A DNA stretch of 64,000 nt, taken from positions 434,001 through 498,000 of the forward strand of contig CADCXD010000009.1 in the NCBI GenBank assembly GCA_902806575.1. Direction: 5' to 3'. Shown piece by piece: positions 45,384 to 57,935 of the stretch (positions are counted from its first letter, which is position 1; every line of letters starts with the position of its first letter). Position numbers and translations under genes: made by a program. The notes under the pieces were generated by a model, which saw nothing but the letters and a program-made list of their open reading frames with translations, was not told where the DNA came from and did no database searches. The DNA is from Jackrogersella multiformis (taxonomy: Eukaryota > Ascomycota > Sordariomycetes > Xylariales > Hypoxylaceae).

Positions 45384-48300
45384 TCAAATTTGAACATCAT
45401 CCAGATCTAAAAGCTCCTCCTCACTATCTGGTGAAATATCCCCTGTTTCTCGATCCCTCTGTTGATCCCCAGCTTGCTCATCAGGCACTGGTGCATCCTT
45501 ATTCTCTCGCCCCCTATCGTCCATGGCTTGATACTCACTAAATTGGGATAACCGTTCAAATTTGTGCTCTTTGCCATCACCTTGCGTCTCTTTTGTGTGG
45601 AAAGTCTCTTTGTGAGGTAGGCATTTTGCGCAGACGCGATAGTCAGCGCAGATTGTACATTCAAACACGAAACCGAAGATTGGCTGAGCAAGTTAGCTTG
45701 CTAACCGGGGCATCGGAATGCGGGAAGGATATAAAGCTTGCGCGATGACATTTAAGAAAAAGGGTAAGCTCACGTTATGACAGATGTCACAAGTAGCATT
45801 CCTATGCAATGCATAAATCTCCACCGACCTCTCAGCAGCAATCTCATTCCTCTCCTTTAACTCGACCTGATCCCTGATGTCATGCTGAAGCATAGTGATA
45901 ATATCCTCACTTGCATCGCATCGTCGGGCCAGATCAAGCGGCGTGAGCTTCTCTGTAATCGTTCCGTTCCCCAATGTACACTTCACATCTGTCTCTGCTC
46001 CATTTAGGAGCAGTGCCATTACGACGCCTGCAAAGTTCGGCTTCTCAGACCGCATATTATATGCGTAGCCACCTTCGCAGGGACGTGCTGCCCAGCAAAG
46101 AGGCGTCCACCCATCGCTATCAGGTTGGTTGATATAATCCGCAAGATTTCTCTTGTTATCAAGCCATGAGATGATGAATTCGACGGTCTCAAGGTTTCCG
46201 AATTGCGCTGCCCAATGGAGGCAGTTCTTCTTCTCCTTGTCCGAGGCCATTATGTCACTTTGGTCACAGAGAACAACGGCTTGGAAATTGTCGAAGCCGT
46301 TGGCGGCGGCGAAGTGCAGTGGCAGTCTCCCTGAGAATTCATCTTCTAAGCGAGGTTCGGCTCCTTCTTCCACGAGGAACTTTAGCGTCGCTGGGCCAGA
46401 AGAAAGGCATGCTGCTGCGAAAGCTGTATAGAAAGGGCTACCAGGGACTCTTTGTTTGATATTTGCTTTGCTGCGGGGATTAAAAACGAGCATGCGAGTG
46501 ATTTCGTCTATGGCTAGGATGTCTTCGCTGCGTGTGTTGCAACCATTTGTGCCAAGGACCGACATTAAGGGTGTGGAGAGCACAATATTTGGTATGGGGA
46601 GGTTCACATTGACTTCACGATCGAGAAGCGCCCGTACCCCCTCAACATTGAGTTGTCGTGAAGCAACGCATAGTGGACTACCCCATACCGGGCAGGTGTT
46701 ATCTAAATCAACATCCTGTTGAGCGAGGAGGAGCTTAAGGTGATCAAGTGTTTTGGCTCCTCGGGCAGCGCTATGCAAAGGAGTCTCACCATTGCGCTTC
46801 GGCACATTTAAATCGGCACCTGCCCTGATGAGAGTTTGTAGATATCCAGTGTTACTTCGGTCAATGGCACTATGCAGTGCAGTGAGCCCATATTGATTAA
46901 CAGCATTGATGTCGATAGCCTTGCGGAATTCGAGTAGAACTTTAAGGATCTCGAGGTCACTGTCAAGTGATAGGTGCAAAAGTGTATCGCCGTTGATCAT
47001 GCCGTCCAATTTTGCACCGTTCTCAGCCAAAAGTCGTGTTAGGGCAACATTATGAGAAAAGCTCCTGTGACAAAATTCCGTTAGTGTTTTGTGTGTGGAG
47101 AAAACCATAGTTGCGCTGAAAGTGACGAAAGTAGGCATTCGAAATTCCCTAGTTGACCTCTCGCGACATCTCTATGATCTAGTTTAATTAAACGCAGGCT
47201 CTTTGCTTACACTGCATCAAATATGGGCGCCCAGCCAATGCTATCCTTATGATCAATGTCAGCACCCTTCTCTATTAACATCCTGACAATTTCCACGTTG
47301 TCTGCTGATGAAGCTTCATTGATGGCCATGTTACCGGATGAGTTTGGAAGGTTGACATCTGCATGAAAGTCTAACAGCAGCCGCATAATCTCAGGATACG
47401 ATATAGAATCAAATAGGAGAGGCTCTTCACCACAGGTGTGAGCTACATCAATCCGCGCCTTGTTTTCTAACAGAGCAGCGACGGTATCGACGTGCTCGTT
47501 GCTAATGGCAAAGTATAGAGCAGACTTATCGGAGTAATCTAGAACATCAGGATCAGCACCGTTTGTCAATAGCCACTGGACCAGACCAAGTTTGCCAGAC
47601 TGAGAGGCCAACATGAGAGCCGTTTGCCCATCGTCATTTGTTGCGTTGGGGTTGATGGGCTGACTTCCGCCACGGAGAGCATCGCAGATAGGAAGAATAC
47701 AGGCGATATCATGGCTAGAGTTTGCCATCTCTATCAACAGCGGTGGGTCGATGAAGTCGTGATTAGGATCGGCGTTATATTTGAGCATAATCCGGACGCA
47801 TTCGACATTGGGGTTATCAATGGCACAAAACCAGAGTGGCGTGTCTACTCCATAGGGGCCGATGACGTTGGCATTAGCGCCCCCGTCCAAGAGCGCTTCC
47901 AGAGTTTTTAAACGGCCTTCCCTACATGCGAAGGCTAGGGGTGTCCACATGCGGTAGTCATAGCTAGGTTGGCCCTGCGGCTCGTCGACATCCGCGCCCG
48001 CATCGATAAGTGTGCCTACAGAATTCCAGGAACCCCACTCAGTGGCAGCCCACAGAGCGGTATGAGGTTGCCTATCTTTTATGTATAAAGGATTATGGTT
48101 CAGATGCTTCTGGACCACGTCAGTGTGGCCCCGGTATGCCGCGGTTTGAAAATTTGCATAAAGAGTCAGGTTTGGTGCTTTCGAGGTCGCACCTCGAGAA
48201 AGTAGAGTCTCTACAATGGCAGGATGATTCAGCATAGATGCCATATGGAGAATTGAAGGATAACTCCTTATCATCAGCTCGGCATTTGGCTCAACGTCAA

Positions 48301-51300
48301 CACCTACACCATTGTCGAGCAGTATTTTCGTAAGCTCCACCATGTTTAACCACACAGCTGACCATATTGCGAACTGAGGCCAGGGCTGTGTATGGATATG
48401 CCATTCAGGATGGGAAAGAACGCGTTGTGTCAGGTCCAGCGCTGTAGTCTGATCATTTGCTTGAAGGGCCGAGAGCAGAAGTTCCATGCATATGGAGATT
48501 GTGAGCTTATTTGGTGTAAAGAAGCTCAGCACCTCTCTGCCCTTGCCGCCGATGACTGCTGAGCTCATACATTGTATCCGTAAGGTTTCGGTTTCGGCTT
48601 CAGAGTTCAACTTCTCAAGATTGAGGAACCCAAGGCTGGCACAAATTGGCAAGGCTGATTCGGGGGGTACTGGGGTCCGGGAAAGAGGATTGCTCATTGC
48701 CCAATACGCCTTCGCCCACAATGTTGAGACAGCTGTAGTTCGCTTATCAAAGAAGAACGAAAGTCCAGTGCTTTGATAGCTATATGAACACTTAGAGAGG
48801 TGATAAGGCAATGCTTGTATTGCGTAGAGAAGGAGTCCTTGGTCCGTTGGAAGAACTAAAGTGGCTACTTCAAATCGCTGTTGTTGTTCCCGCAATGCGG
48901 ACTCGTACAGTAAGACTATATCCTTGAGCGACGCAACCACCTCGTCTGACTTGAGATAAGCAAGATAAAATTCGGCTAGCTTTTGATGCGCTTCATGTCT
49001 AACCTCGTTCCATATGTATGAAGCAGTATCTGTGTTGTCGACTAGGAGACTCATAATGTCGGCGCGGATAGTCGCTTGGTCATACCTGAAGTCGGTGAAC
49101 ATACGAAGCCAAGACCTCAGCTGTTCCTGCGCTCCCATCAGAGATTGAATTGGCACAGGCTGTATCAGGGGCTCAGGTCCAGTAGCGTTGAACCTATTAT
49201 AGTACTCTATAACCGTAGTAAGCACTTTGAGATTGAGAGGATGGTAACTGCACAGTAGCCAACTCAAAACCCAACGGAGCCGATCAGAATTTTCATCGGA
49301 CCGGATTATCTTGTCCAGGACCCCTTCAAGCGTATCGAAAGTAGAGACAAGTGACAAGAGTTGTGTGAACTCAGAAAGAGAGTGACTCGATGGGTTATCT
49401 GGCCAGCTCGTATGATCGAAAAGCCACCCCAGTATTGTATCCTGGGTGGTTTGTTCCATCACAGATAATTTGTCTAAGTGCACCTGCATTTCTTGTCTCT
49501 TGGGACCGCCAGGACACAGCTGTATCAGATCAGTCAACAATCTCCGAGACTCGGATGCAATGTCGGTGACATAGGCATCGACGTTAAGTTTGGGCCACTG
49601 TTCAAGTTCAACCGCCAAGGCGTTCGGCTCCCGTGATGTAATGACCAACTTGAAAGGGAGCTCTGTCTTCTTTTCTAGAGTCGAATAATAGTTTAAGAAG
49701 GCCCTCCGACTGTTTTGGTCGCATTCATCAAAGTCGTGCAGGATGATAGTAGCATCCTCACTGAAGAAATATGTCCGGGCCACCTCAAACATGGAGATAC
49801 TTGATTTGTCAGTCCACCCGCCTCCTGGGCGATATAGAAAGGTTAGCAATCTGAGTCAAGGAGCTCGGATATTATGTATACTAATACTTAGAAATGAATA
49901 CTAACGCATGAGAAACATATCTCGGAGTAAATGAAAACTCTTGTCGATACTACCCGTAAAGTTGCCAGAAATGGTTTGAAGGAGGACAGAGATTATCATA
50001 TCAGGGATAGAACGACGTCGGGGGTCTAGTGAATCAAAGCTGAAGGAAGTATAGTCTGTGAAGCTGTAATTACGTTGCTGTCGTAATTTGGCTCTTCCTT
50101 TGAGCATGATTTGATCCGCGACACAGTGTGTAATTCGCTGAGAATGTCCTTGAATTTGCAATATCTGAGGCCCGCGGAAGTTCTTCCAATGTTCGTGCTC
50201 TTGTGAATTTACCGCTGGTATAAGTATCGCAACTTCTCTGGGATCGAGTTGTGATATTCGCGGTGGAGCTGCTATGGCCAGAAGTGCCTGCTCGATGGGT
50301 AACCAATCAGGATGGGAAACCAAATCTAGAGAAGAATTTATCCATTAATATACAAGAAATCTACTCAAGGATAGACCTCATACTCTCTAAATTGTAAGCA
50401 ATTATGTTGCTTAGACCGGGAAATCGCGGTGTTGACTCGTTCCCGCTCCGCTCCTGGATGGCTGTTTCTGAAGGAAGACCCATTGTTGCAGTAAAGGCGT
50501 CCATACTCTTTGAGCATGTTAATACTACCCACCAACCTCCAGCAGCACAATTAAGAAGAGGTGGTTTGCTTACAGGATGTATCATGCCTGCGTCGTCTTC
50601 CCCGGCATAGAGATGGATGATATGCGTGCGTAGCGCAATTTTAGAACCAATGAATGCCTCGTTCGTCTGTATTGTCATATGTGCAAGATTATCTACTGTT
50701 TGTGGCTTGAGGAAACGCTGGGAGTTGATGTCCAATTTATCTAACAGAAACGTCCAGAGCTTTGATATCATGCCCCATGTATCAATGCTTCGCTGCGGAC
50801 ATCCGGAGAAGATCTGAAGCGTCGTTGTCAGAATTTCCTGTGGTGTAGTATATGACTGGGGGAACTTGCCACTCTTGACGTGTTCCAGAAAATACCAGAA
50901 TATTTATTCTCAAACCCCCCAGCAATGGAAAGCGCTTGCTTGACTATAACAGCGCCAAGATCATAAGCCACGAAGACGATGGCTCTCCTTGCGTCATGTG
51001 CTGGATCTATAGTACTGACTGAAGTGTTCGGTCGTCTTGCAGCTAGTAAATCGTGAAGGAGACACACCGCTTCTTGACAAACGGATTCTTGGATAAGGTC
51101 TCCCGCTAGGAAGCTAGACAGACCACTTCGAAACACGAGCTCCCTTCTCTTTGTATTACCCGCCGAATCTAGAAGTTCTGAGAGCTGGTGCCTATCGTTT
51201 TCTGAGCATAGTGCCGTAACATGTACTACACTAAATGCAATATCTGATGTTAGAATCCTCTTAGTCTGATATGCTGATGGTAGATACACACTATGATAGT

Positions 51301-51469
51301 ATATAAATACTTACTCGATTAGTGGCACATTGCTTTTCTGATCCCCTAATAACGGCGGCTTAGTATCTTTGAGCATAAGTCGCCCGAAAACGATTGTGTC
51401 ACTGTTGTTGCTTGCTAAAGCTACTTCCTCGGCCTTGTCCATTTCCATTGTACCCGAAGAATATGACAT
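45384..51469 (-). CDS. NLR-like protein: hydrolase-like domain, NACHT, ankyrin repeats, ZZ finger
   Basis: Seven exons join in phase to about 1,864 residues: 51469-51315, 51257-50873, 50813-50384, 50325-49906, 49824-47211, 47064-45774 and 45683-45384. Residues about 50-260 resemble the alpha/beta-hydrolase-like N-terminus of fungal NLRs (IVFVAYDLGAVIVKQAL); the usual nucleophile serine is absent, as is common there. A NACHT NTPase follows, but the P-loop position (near 382-390, QGHSQRITH) lacks GK[S/T]. Walker B is intact (IILHDFDEC, 490-498), as is ITSREP. Ankyrin repeats fill most of 700-1720. A ZZ zinc finger (CDIC at 1760, then C1774, C1777, C1783, C1786) ends the protein. NLRs of this type sense ligands through the repeats and trigger defence or cell death; here that role is inferred. 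Confidence 0.85.
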
Positions 51470-52057
51470 GGCTGGGAAATGAGTATGTGTGGAAAATCAG
51501 CGAGCTTCTTCTGTAGTAACATTGTTAATACATTGAAGAAGAGTTGACAAAAACATTATCTTGGACTAGCAGGATAGGGAGAAGGAAGGGGCTGAAGTGA
51601 GAAAGTGGGGTTTATCTTTTGAGTAGGCAAAGAAGGCGTCGTATGTATTCAGATACATGACTGGTACAATTACCTAGGGGACGGAGGAGCCGAAGCGTTG
51701 CACCGACCACATGCCGAGCTGAAAGGGTCGTCACATCGAAATGCAGTAAGCGAGGTGGTCGTCTTTCTCCAAGATAAGCCAGCCTCGTTGTCATCTTGAC
51801 AAGTCGTCCTCAAACAAATTGTGTCGTGTCTTCAATTGTCAGGGGACAATATTGAAGAGGACCCTCCAGCTGTATATATAGGGGGGCCGAAGGTCCCAAG
51901 GCTATCAGGAGAAGGTCAGGCGTTATTAGTCTTTCAACACACACTACTACCAGCGAGCCTCTTTCTGCTACCTCTCACTCAGTGATACAGCCAAACAATA
52001 AGGGCTTATATTCCCTAACATCAATCGTGTCGTGTCTTCTTCCGTAAATCTTTGCTA
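51470..52057. promoter_or_regulatory. Divergent promoter between the NLR and the unknown gene
   Basis: 588 bases separate the two divergent starts. A TATATATA element lies at 51873-51880, about 180 bases before the plus-strand gene, and a 13-base word GTGTCGTGTCTTC occurs twice (51821-51833 and 52027-52039). A shared regulatory region is plausible from layout; no factor site can be named. Confidence 0.5.
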
Positions 52058-53161
52058 ATGGACGATTCCGACTTTGATTCCGAGCTCTGGGTGAGCGGGG
52101 AGGAATCTGATTACGACGAGGAGCTTGAAATTGCACGGTACTCTCCAAGGGCTGAAGACGCGGCCTCGTTCAACTTGGAATTGACCCCAGATGCCGAAGC
52201 CGGAGGCAAGTAGCTAAATACACTACCCGCATTGCTCCTCGAAGCCTCTATAGCTGGGAGAGGCTCTAACTATCATTCAAAAGATTTCCACTGCAGCAAA
52301 GGACCTAGGAAGATTCAGGAAGAGGTAGCGATCGGATTCTATGGTGGCCGAAGAAAGAGACCGGCTTTCAATGTCGATGCCGTTGCCATTGCCATCGTTC
52401 ATGGAACACTGGACCAAGATTCAAAAACACCTGCTACCCTCCTAGTCTATGACTTCAAGTTTTTCTCTTACCGGTCCACCCGCATCAAGGATGCGAGCAT
52501 CTCATTTGAGTTCAAAGCAAAGAAAGGCAGTACCAGCCTAGGGCCCACCGTCACCGCAGTCGCGCCTTACGCAAAGCACCTAATGATGAGGACTACTGAG
52601 ACCGTAACAAGGATCGTTGGTGGCGATGTCGGAATCCAGGGCGGAACTGTCATGTCCGGGAACGCTGGTGTTCATGTCGAGACGTCGGTTGAGAAGATCA
52701 CAACTCACGCCGCTGAAGTGGTGGGAGACAATCCCGTCGACGGCTGGGGTAACCGCTATCTTAGCCAGTGGTCGCTATCAGAAAATAAATCGCAGATGAG
52801 TGGCATAGTGTCTCTTTTTAGAGCCTGCATTTTGCTCACACGGGAAAACAATGAGGAGTTCTATCTCTATCCTACCGTTCAGGTTACGCCTGACTTGAAG
52901 ACCCGACTGAAAGCACCTCTCTGGGGATTTCGGGCCCCCGACCGTCCAATAGAGATTGTCCCAACACGCGCTCCAGTCAACAAACTGGGGGGAAATATCA
53001 TTTCAAGCTCAAATTTTGACTCTGATCTAAACAAGCTATGGGATTGTACCTTCTACTCAACATTCGAGGATGCTATCAAGGCTTCAAAGCCAATGGTTAC
53101 AACTGGAAATAGCACCAAGAAAGTCATGACCATCAAAGAAACTAAATCGACCTTACCTTAG
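52058..53161 (+). CDS. Unrecognised fungal protein with an in-frame TAG; NLR neighbour
   Basis: ATG 52058 opens an acidic N-terminus (DDSDFDSELWVSGEESDYDE), and the same frame continues past a single TAG at 52211-52213 to the stop at 53161. Two readings are possible. An intron 52210-52260 (GTAGCT to GGGAG) joins in phase and gives 350 residues, though its GAG acceptor is weak. Otherwise the TAG would need RNA editing or readthrough. The body (GFYGGRRKRPAFNVDAVAIA, LLVYDFKFFSYRSTRIKDAS, a second half around WSLSENKSQMSGI) looks beta-rich, soluble and conserved, without signal peptide or membrane helix. I know similar unnamed fungal proteins but no function. Lying divergently from an NLR and 1 kb from a protease gene, it could be a partner or effector; that is inference. 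Confidence 0.65.
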
Positions 53162-54207
53162 AGATTATTGGAATGCTTAATTGACCGGAGTAATGGTATT
53201 ATCTGCTCTATACCACATACTAAAGAACTTGTCTTGCATACCTTAGCCTAAGAGCACTTTCTCGGTTCTCAACTCTTGGGTTTTGCCCCGTGTACACTCC
53301 CTTCCCATGCCACTACCCTTCCCCCTCCCCTCTTTAGCCAAGGGAGGGAGAAGCAGAATCAGCTGGTGGCATACAACAATACTTTAGGTATGTATACCTA
53401 ATCTGAGGTTACATATACGAACCCGATTGCGAACGTTATTCTCGGTAGAAGTCGAATTATAATATCTAGCTTCACTCCTTTTAGAAAAGAATATTAATAG
53501 AATCCACGTTCAAACCTACTGCTTACTGCTTAAGGTAATATCCTTTGACTTGCCTCTTAAGTTCACTATAGTATCCTTGTTTACCTAGGTATTTCGTGAG
53601 ATTTATACTTACCTAGGTACGTAGGAACCACGAGGCCCAGTATCAATAACAATCTTAGGACCCTTTGGTGTAAGTGTAAGTGCATACTTCACATTAATAA
53701 CAATTAAAAGTCGGTAAGTTATCTTCCTCCAAGCTCAATCCAATATTAATATGTAAGGTTAAATAGGTGGCGTTGGTAATGTTAATTATTGAAGCTGAAC
53801 CTTTAACTACACACCGTCCGATTACATTACCTATTTACATATGTAGCTATCTACTGAAAAGGGAAAAAAAACTCCTTGTTTAAAGAAGTAGGCTTGCAGA
53901 GGTAAGCTGACGATTAGCTACGAATCGTCAATCGATTGGTGGAGTTAATGATGTGAGCACTTTGCAAGGGTATGTTGTGTGCTGAAGTTGCATGAGGGTG
54001 TAAGCACAAAATGTGTTTATCTCCAAGAATGTACATTTGAGGTATAGCTACATACTTTCAGCTTCTTCTATGTTTGCCCGAGGGGAAGCAAAGCCGTGCG
54101 GGGGACTTGATAACTCACCATATCTTACCCCCGACGTGCGTTTCCTTCTAATATTTTATTTTATTTCCACCTGAGCATTTGCTTCCGTGAGCACATTAGC
54201 AAGAGAC
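53162..54207. other. Intergenic, AT-rich
   Basis: About 1 kb with CCTAGGT motifs near 53584 and 53612, and no supported gene. The last 100 bases are the probable leader of the protease gene. Confidence 0.55.
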
Positions 54208-57200
54208 ATGCCTGGCAGTGACATAGAGGATGAGTTCTTCAACGATGAGACATACGAGGAAGAGATCACCGAATCCACTCAGCTAAGCAATGAAGAGAAG
54301 GTATGGAAGGATCTACTGCTTGACGAACAATGTAAAGATGTATTAGAGCTTCTCTCGAGAAATCAGAGACGGTGGGATAGCAGCACCGGAAGCCAAGGCA
54401 TTCCACCTCTCGAAGAATACAAGAAGCAGACGCTGGCCAACAGAAAGGAGGATAGCAATGATCCTCTTCGAGCGACAGCACTCCACATCCTTGCATGCTC
54501 AAAAAAAAGGTTTTGCGAGGTGGACAAAGATGTTCGCAAGCAACTGGTACGTTATCTCCTTGTTGGTCGAAAACAACATACAAACGAGACCCAGTCTTCG
54601 GATGAACCGAAGGGGAGGTTAGTCCTTGACGTGGCCCTGATTTACGGGAACGATGAATTTATCGACTGTGTTGAGGAATGTCTCAAGGACAAATTTCCGG
54701 ATTTCTTACATCATCAAGACCATAACAAAAGGAATTGCATACACCACCTATTTGCCTGGCCCCTCAATCGTTACGGGAAAAAATCACTGCCGCAGAAATC
54801 ACTAGAAGACAACAAGCTATATTTGGATCAGCTGAGGAAGCTTGCTCTCAAAGCCAAGCCAGAAACGCTTGCGACTGCTGACGACGAAGGCAACACGCCA
54901 ATTCATTATGCCATGCACGTAAAACAATGCAACGACAGGGGAATCGAATACACCGAAATTGTCAAGGCCTTGATCCTCAGAGCCGATAAAGTCATGAACA
55001 AGAATAAAACGCTGTTTAATTTTAAGGGAGAGTCTCCGATCATGTACTGCCGCAATATTATCATCGATGCCAAGAAAGAAAGGGAGATTCGGGCGACGCA
55101 GAGATCGGTGCCGCTCCTTACACGTCCAAAGAAGCCCCCCAGTCGAATTCAAAGGCCAGAAAGCCCGGAAGGAAGCCAGGTCGAGGGGAGCGGTCCCACG
55201 AAGAAGCCGCAGAAGAATCCTAGCCAAGACAGTGCCCCAAGTGACCGTTGGATAGGAAATCAGAAGGTAGCCATGAATACCTCTGCCCCCTTAACCGCCA
55301 CTGCCACTTTCCCACAAGGACATCAGCTAAAGAAAGCACCTACCATCGACACTACCAAAAACATCACTCCGGTTCAGCACCAGTCTCAGATGTTACCGCC
55401 TGGCAATAAGCTAGTTCCGGCGACTTCAAGCAGACAAGCAAATTCCGCCGGCGCAAAAATAGCTACAGCCTTGTCCGACTTTCTCAAGGCTCACTACCTC
55501 GGGACAAATCCAGACTTAGACGCCCGTGGCCTTATTTACGGTAGAGGTGCTGAGGGTAAGCATCTCTTAGTTTGGGCCGACCCTTTCAAAATCATAATGA
55601 AACATTGAAGTACTCCCACTAACATAACTGCCTTCTTAGCTTGGCCTACAAATCTATATTTCGATGCAAGAGGCCTGCAAGAGACCAAGAAGATTTTGGA
55701 GCTCTTAGATCGGATGAAAGATAGTAAATTTAGTAACATCCTTTCATATGTCAACATCCCGGCTACCCGTCCCGCCATTTCACCGCCAGCAGACAATGTA
55801 GAAACCCCGAGTCCTCAATTTGGACGTACCGATCTCGTAGATGTATTCAGTCAACTGAGCAATGAGCTCAATGTGACCGAAATTTTGCGACTTGAGGTCG
55901 AAGATAGACATATGCCGTCACATACAGATGCCGCTATTGAGAAAGCAATTCGGGGGAAAGACTCTACAAAGGACCAGATTATTCATAATCCAATTTCAAT
56001 TCAGACTTGGTAGGTTCACGGAAACTATTATGCTAAAACGGGCCGCCCCCAGTATATCTGGCTAACGAAATGACTGCCGAAGGGATTGGCGTAAGCCTGA
56101 TTTAAGCACCGATGTTATCGCCTTCGCCGCCTGCAAAATCAAGGTAGTACACTTGTACTGGAGTGGCAATCAGACTGTGCTGAAAGGCTGGGGGTGCAGT
56201 GAGGGTATCCCTAGGCTCCAGTCAATTACCGACGTGGAAAAGATTTACATTCATGTTTCTCCGGTGTGTTCACAGTTATCTAACAGGGTTTTTATTTATT
56301 GGTATCTTTTTCACGACACATACTAACGCTACTATATCATTTAGGGCCTCGAAACTAAAGATAGAATGAGTGTGGTTATGAAACAATTCAAGGATACTCT
56401 GAAAACATACCCAAATGTGGCCTTTCCCGACCCAGATAAGGTGCGTTGATCATTTATACAACAGTTCTATCTGACAGACAATACTAACGCCAATCTTCTT
56501 ATTCTAGGGAAAAGAAAATAAGGACATATTGAAGGAGCCTGTACGACCTAGGGAATCCCCGAAAGTGGTTAAGATCGAATTCGTCATCCACAACCATACA
56601 GGGAATCACTTTACTAGTGTTCATGCCGGCGAAGGGGCGTCTGAGTACACTGATGATGACACAACCGCGAAACAGCATGTCTGGGTCGACGCCATGGACA
56701 ATTTCCGTGAAGCTGTGTCACCTACGGTACGAAAAGAACTTTCTCCAAATAACAGAGTCAGAGTACGCATATTGATTTTCCCTTTTCGACTTACCTAGCA
56801 TCTTGCTTACATACCAATTTTTTTTCTGGCCATAGGTTGCGCTTATCGACGATGGAGTGAACCTTGGTAGCGTTGACATGTACGATAGAATGGTAAAGAT
56901 TAATGGTCTCAGTTTCCACTCTTCCAATCGTAAAACAGAGAACCCCTGGCATTGCTCTAGTGGTGGCCACGGCACCGTCATGGCCAATATGATTTTGCGT
57001 ATTAATCCCTGGGTCGACCTCTTCGTCATCAAAATAGACTGCGGCTTATCGCACAGTCATAGGCGAACTATTTCAGCCCACAGCGCTGCCGAAGCTATCC
57101 GGGCCGCCATTGCGCTCAAGGTCAAGATTATTTCGGCATCATGGACTATCCAAAACCGAGAGACAAATGAGGTAAGACAAGCTCGGAACGAAAGCAACCC

Positions 57201-57935
57201 ATACTAACTTGTGAAGAACCATTCCTATTCCTACACCCAGCTCAAAAATGCGATTGATGATGTGAAGAAAGAAGGCATTATTATGTTTTGTTCAGCGAGC
57301 GATGACATCCAGACCACTGCAATGAAGGCATTCCCATATTGTCAGCAGCCAGAGCATATCTTCCGCATTGGTGCTGCACTTTGGCTCGGCCAGCGTGATC
57401 CGTCGACGGAGACGCCAGATAGAATTGATTGGGTTAGTACAAATCTATACTTCTTGTCCAACCCCCTTTATATTATTAAAGATTTAATAGATCTTTTCAA
57501 GTGGAAGGTACCAACTAACAGGATGTATCACAGTACTTCCCAGGAAATCAGGTCGCGGAGGCCAAAAATCCTAGGTCACAAGGCCCAGTCAAGTATCACG
57601 ACGGGTCATCCGCCGGCACGGCTCTTGCTACCGGCCTGGCATCACTGATCATGTACCTCGCTAGACTGGTGCAGGCTCGGTATACCGAGACAAAAGATCG
57701 TAACGTGGAAGCATTTAAAGAGTTTGCCGAATCATTAGAAGATAGGACGAAAATGAAGCAGGCGCTTGATATGATTCAAAAGAAGGGTCACCATAAGCAG
57801 GATAGGAAATACTTGCCTGTGTATGATGTTTTCAACCCTGTAACTGAGGTACTTACACAAACCAAGGATGATGAGCAGAAATGGGAAGAACTAGCGAAGT
57901 TAATACAGTTGCTTTGCTCAAAGGATAATAAGTAG
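54208..57935 (+). CDS. Subtilisin-like serine protease (S8) with ankyrin-like N-terminus
   Basis: Eight exons join in phase to 1,067 residues: 54208-55555, 55640-56009, 56083-56263, 56345-56440, 56508-56762, 56836-57171, 57217-57432 and 57534-57935. The start at 54208 (MPGSDIEDEFF) is the first ATG of the frame. Residues about 70-310 look like degenerate ankyrin units (RATALHILACS, GNTPIHYAMHV); a Pro/Ser/Lys linker and a conserved fungal middle domain (VVHLYWSGNQTVLKGW) follow. The S8 domain starts near 750 and has a full triad: D755 in VALIDDG, H795 in GGHGT and S960 in DGSSAGTA. No signal peptide is seen, so it is likely intracellular. In Podospora a related type of protease (HET-Q2) cleaves a gasdermin-like partner in heterokaryon incompatibility. 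Introns 2 and 6 end in AAG. Confidence 0.85.
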
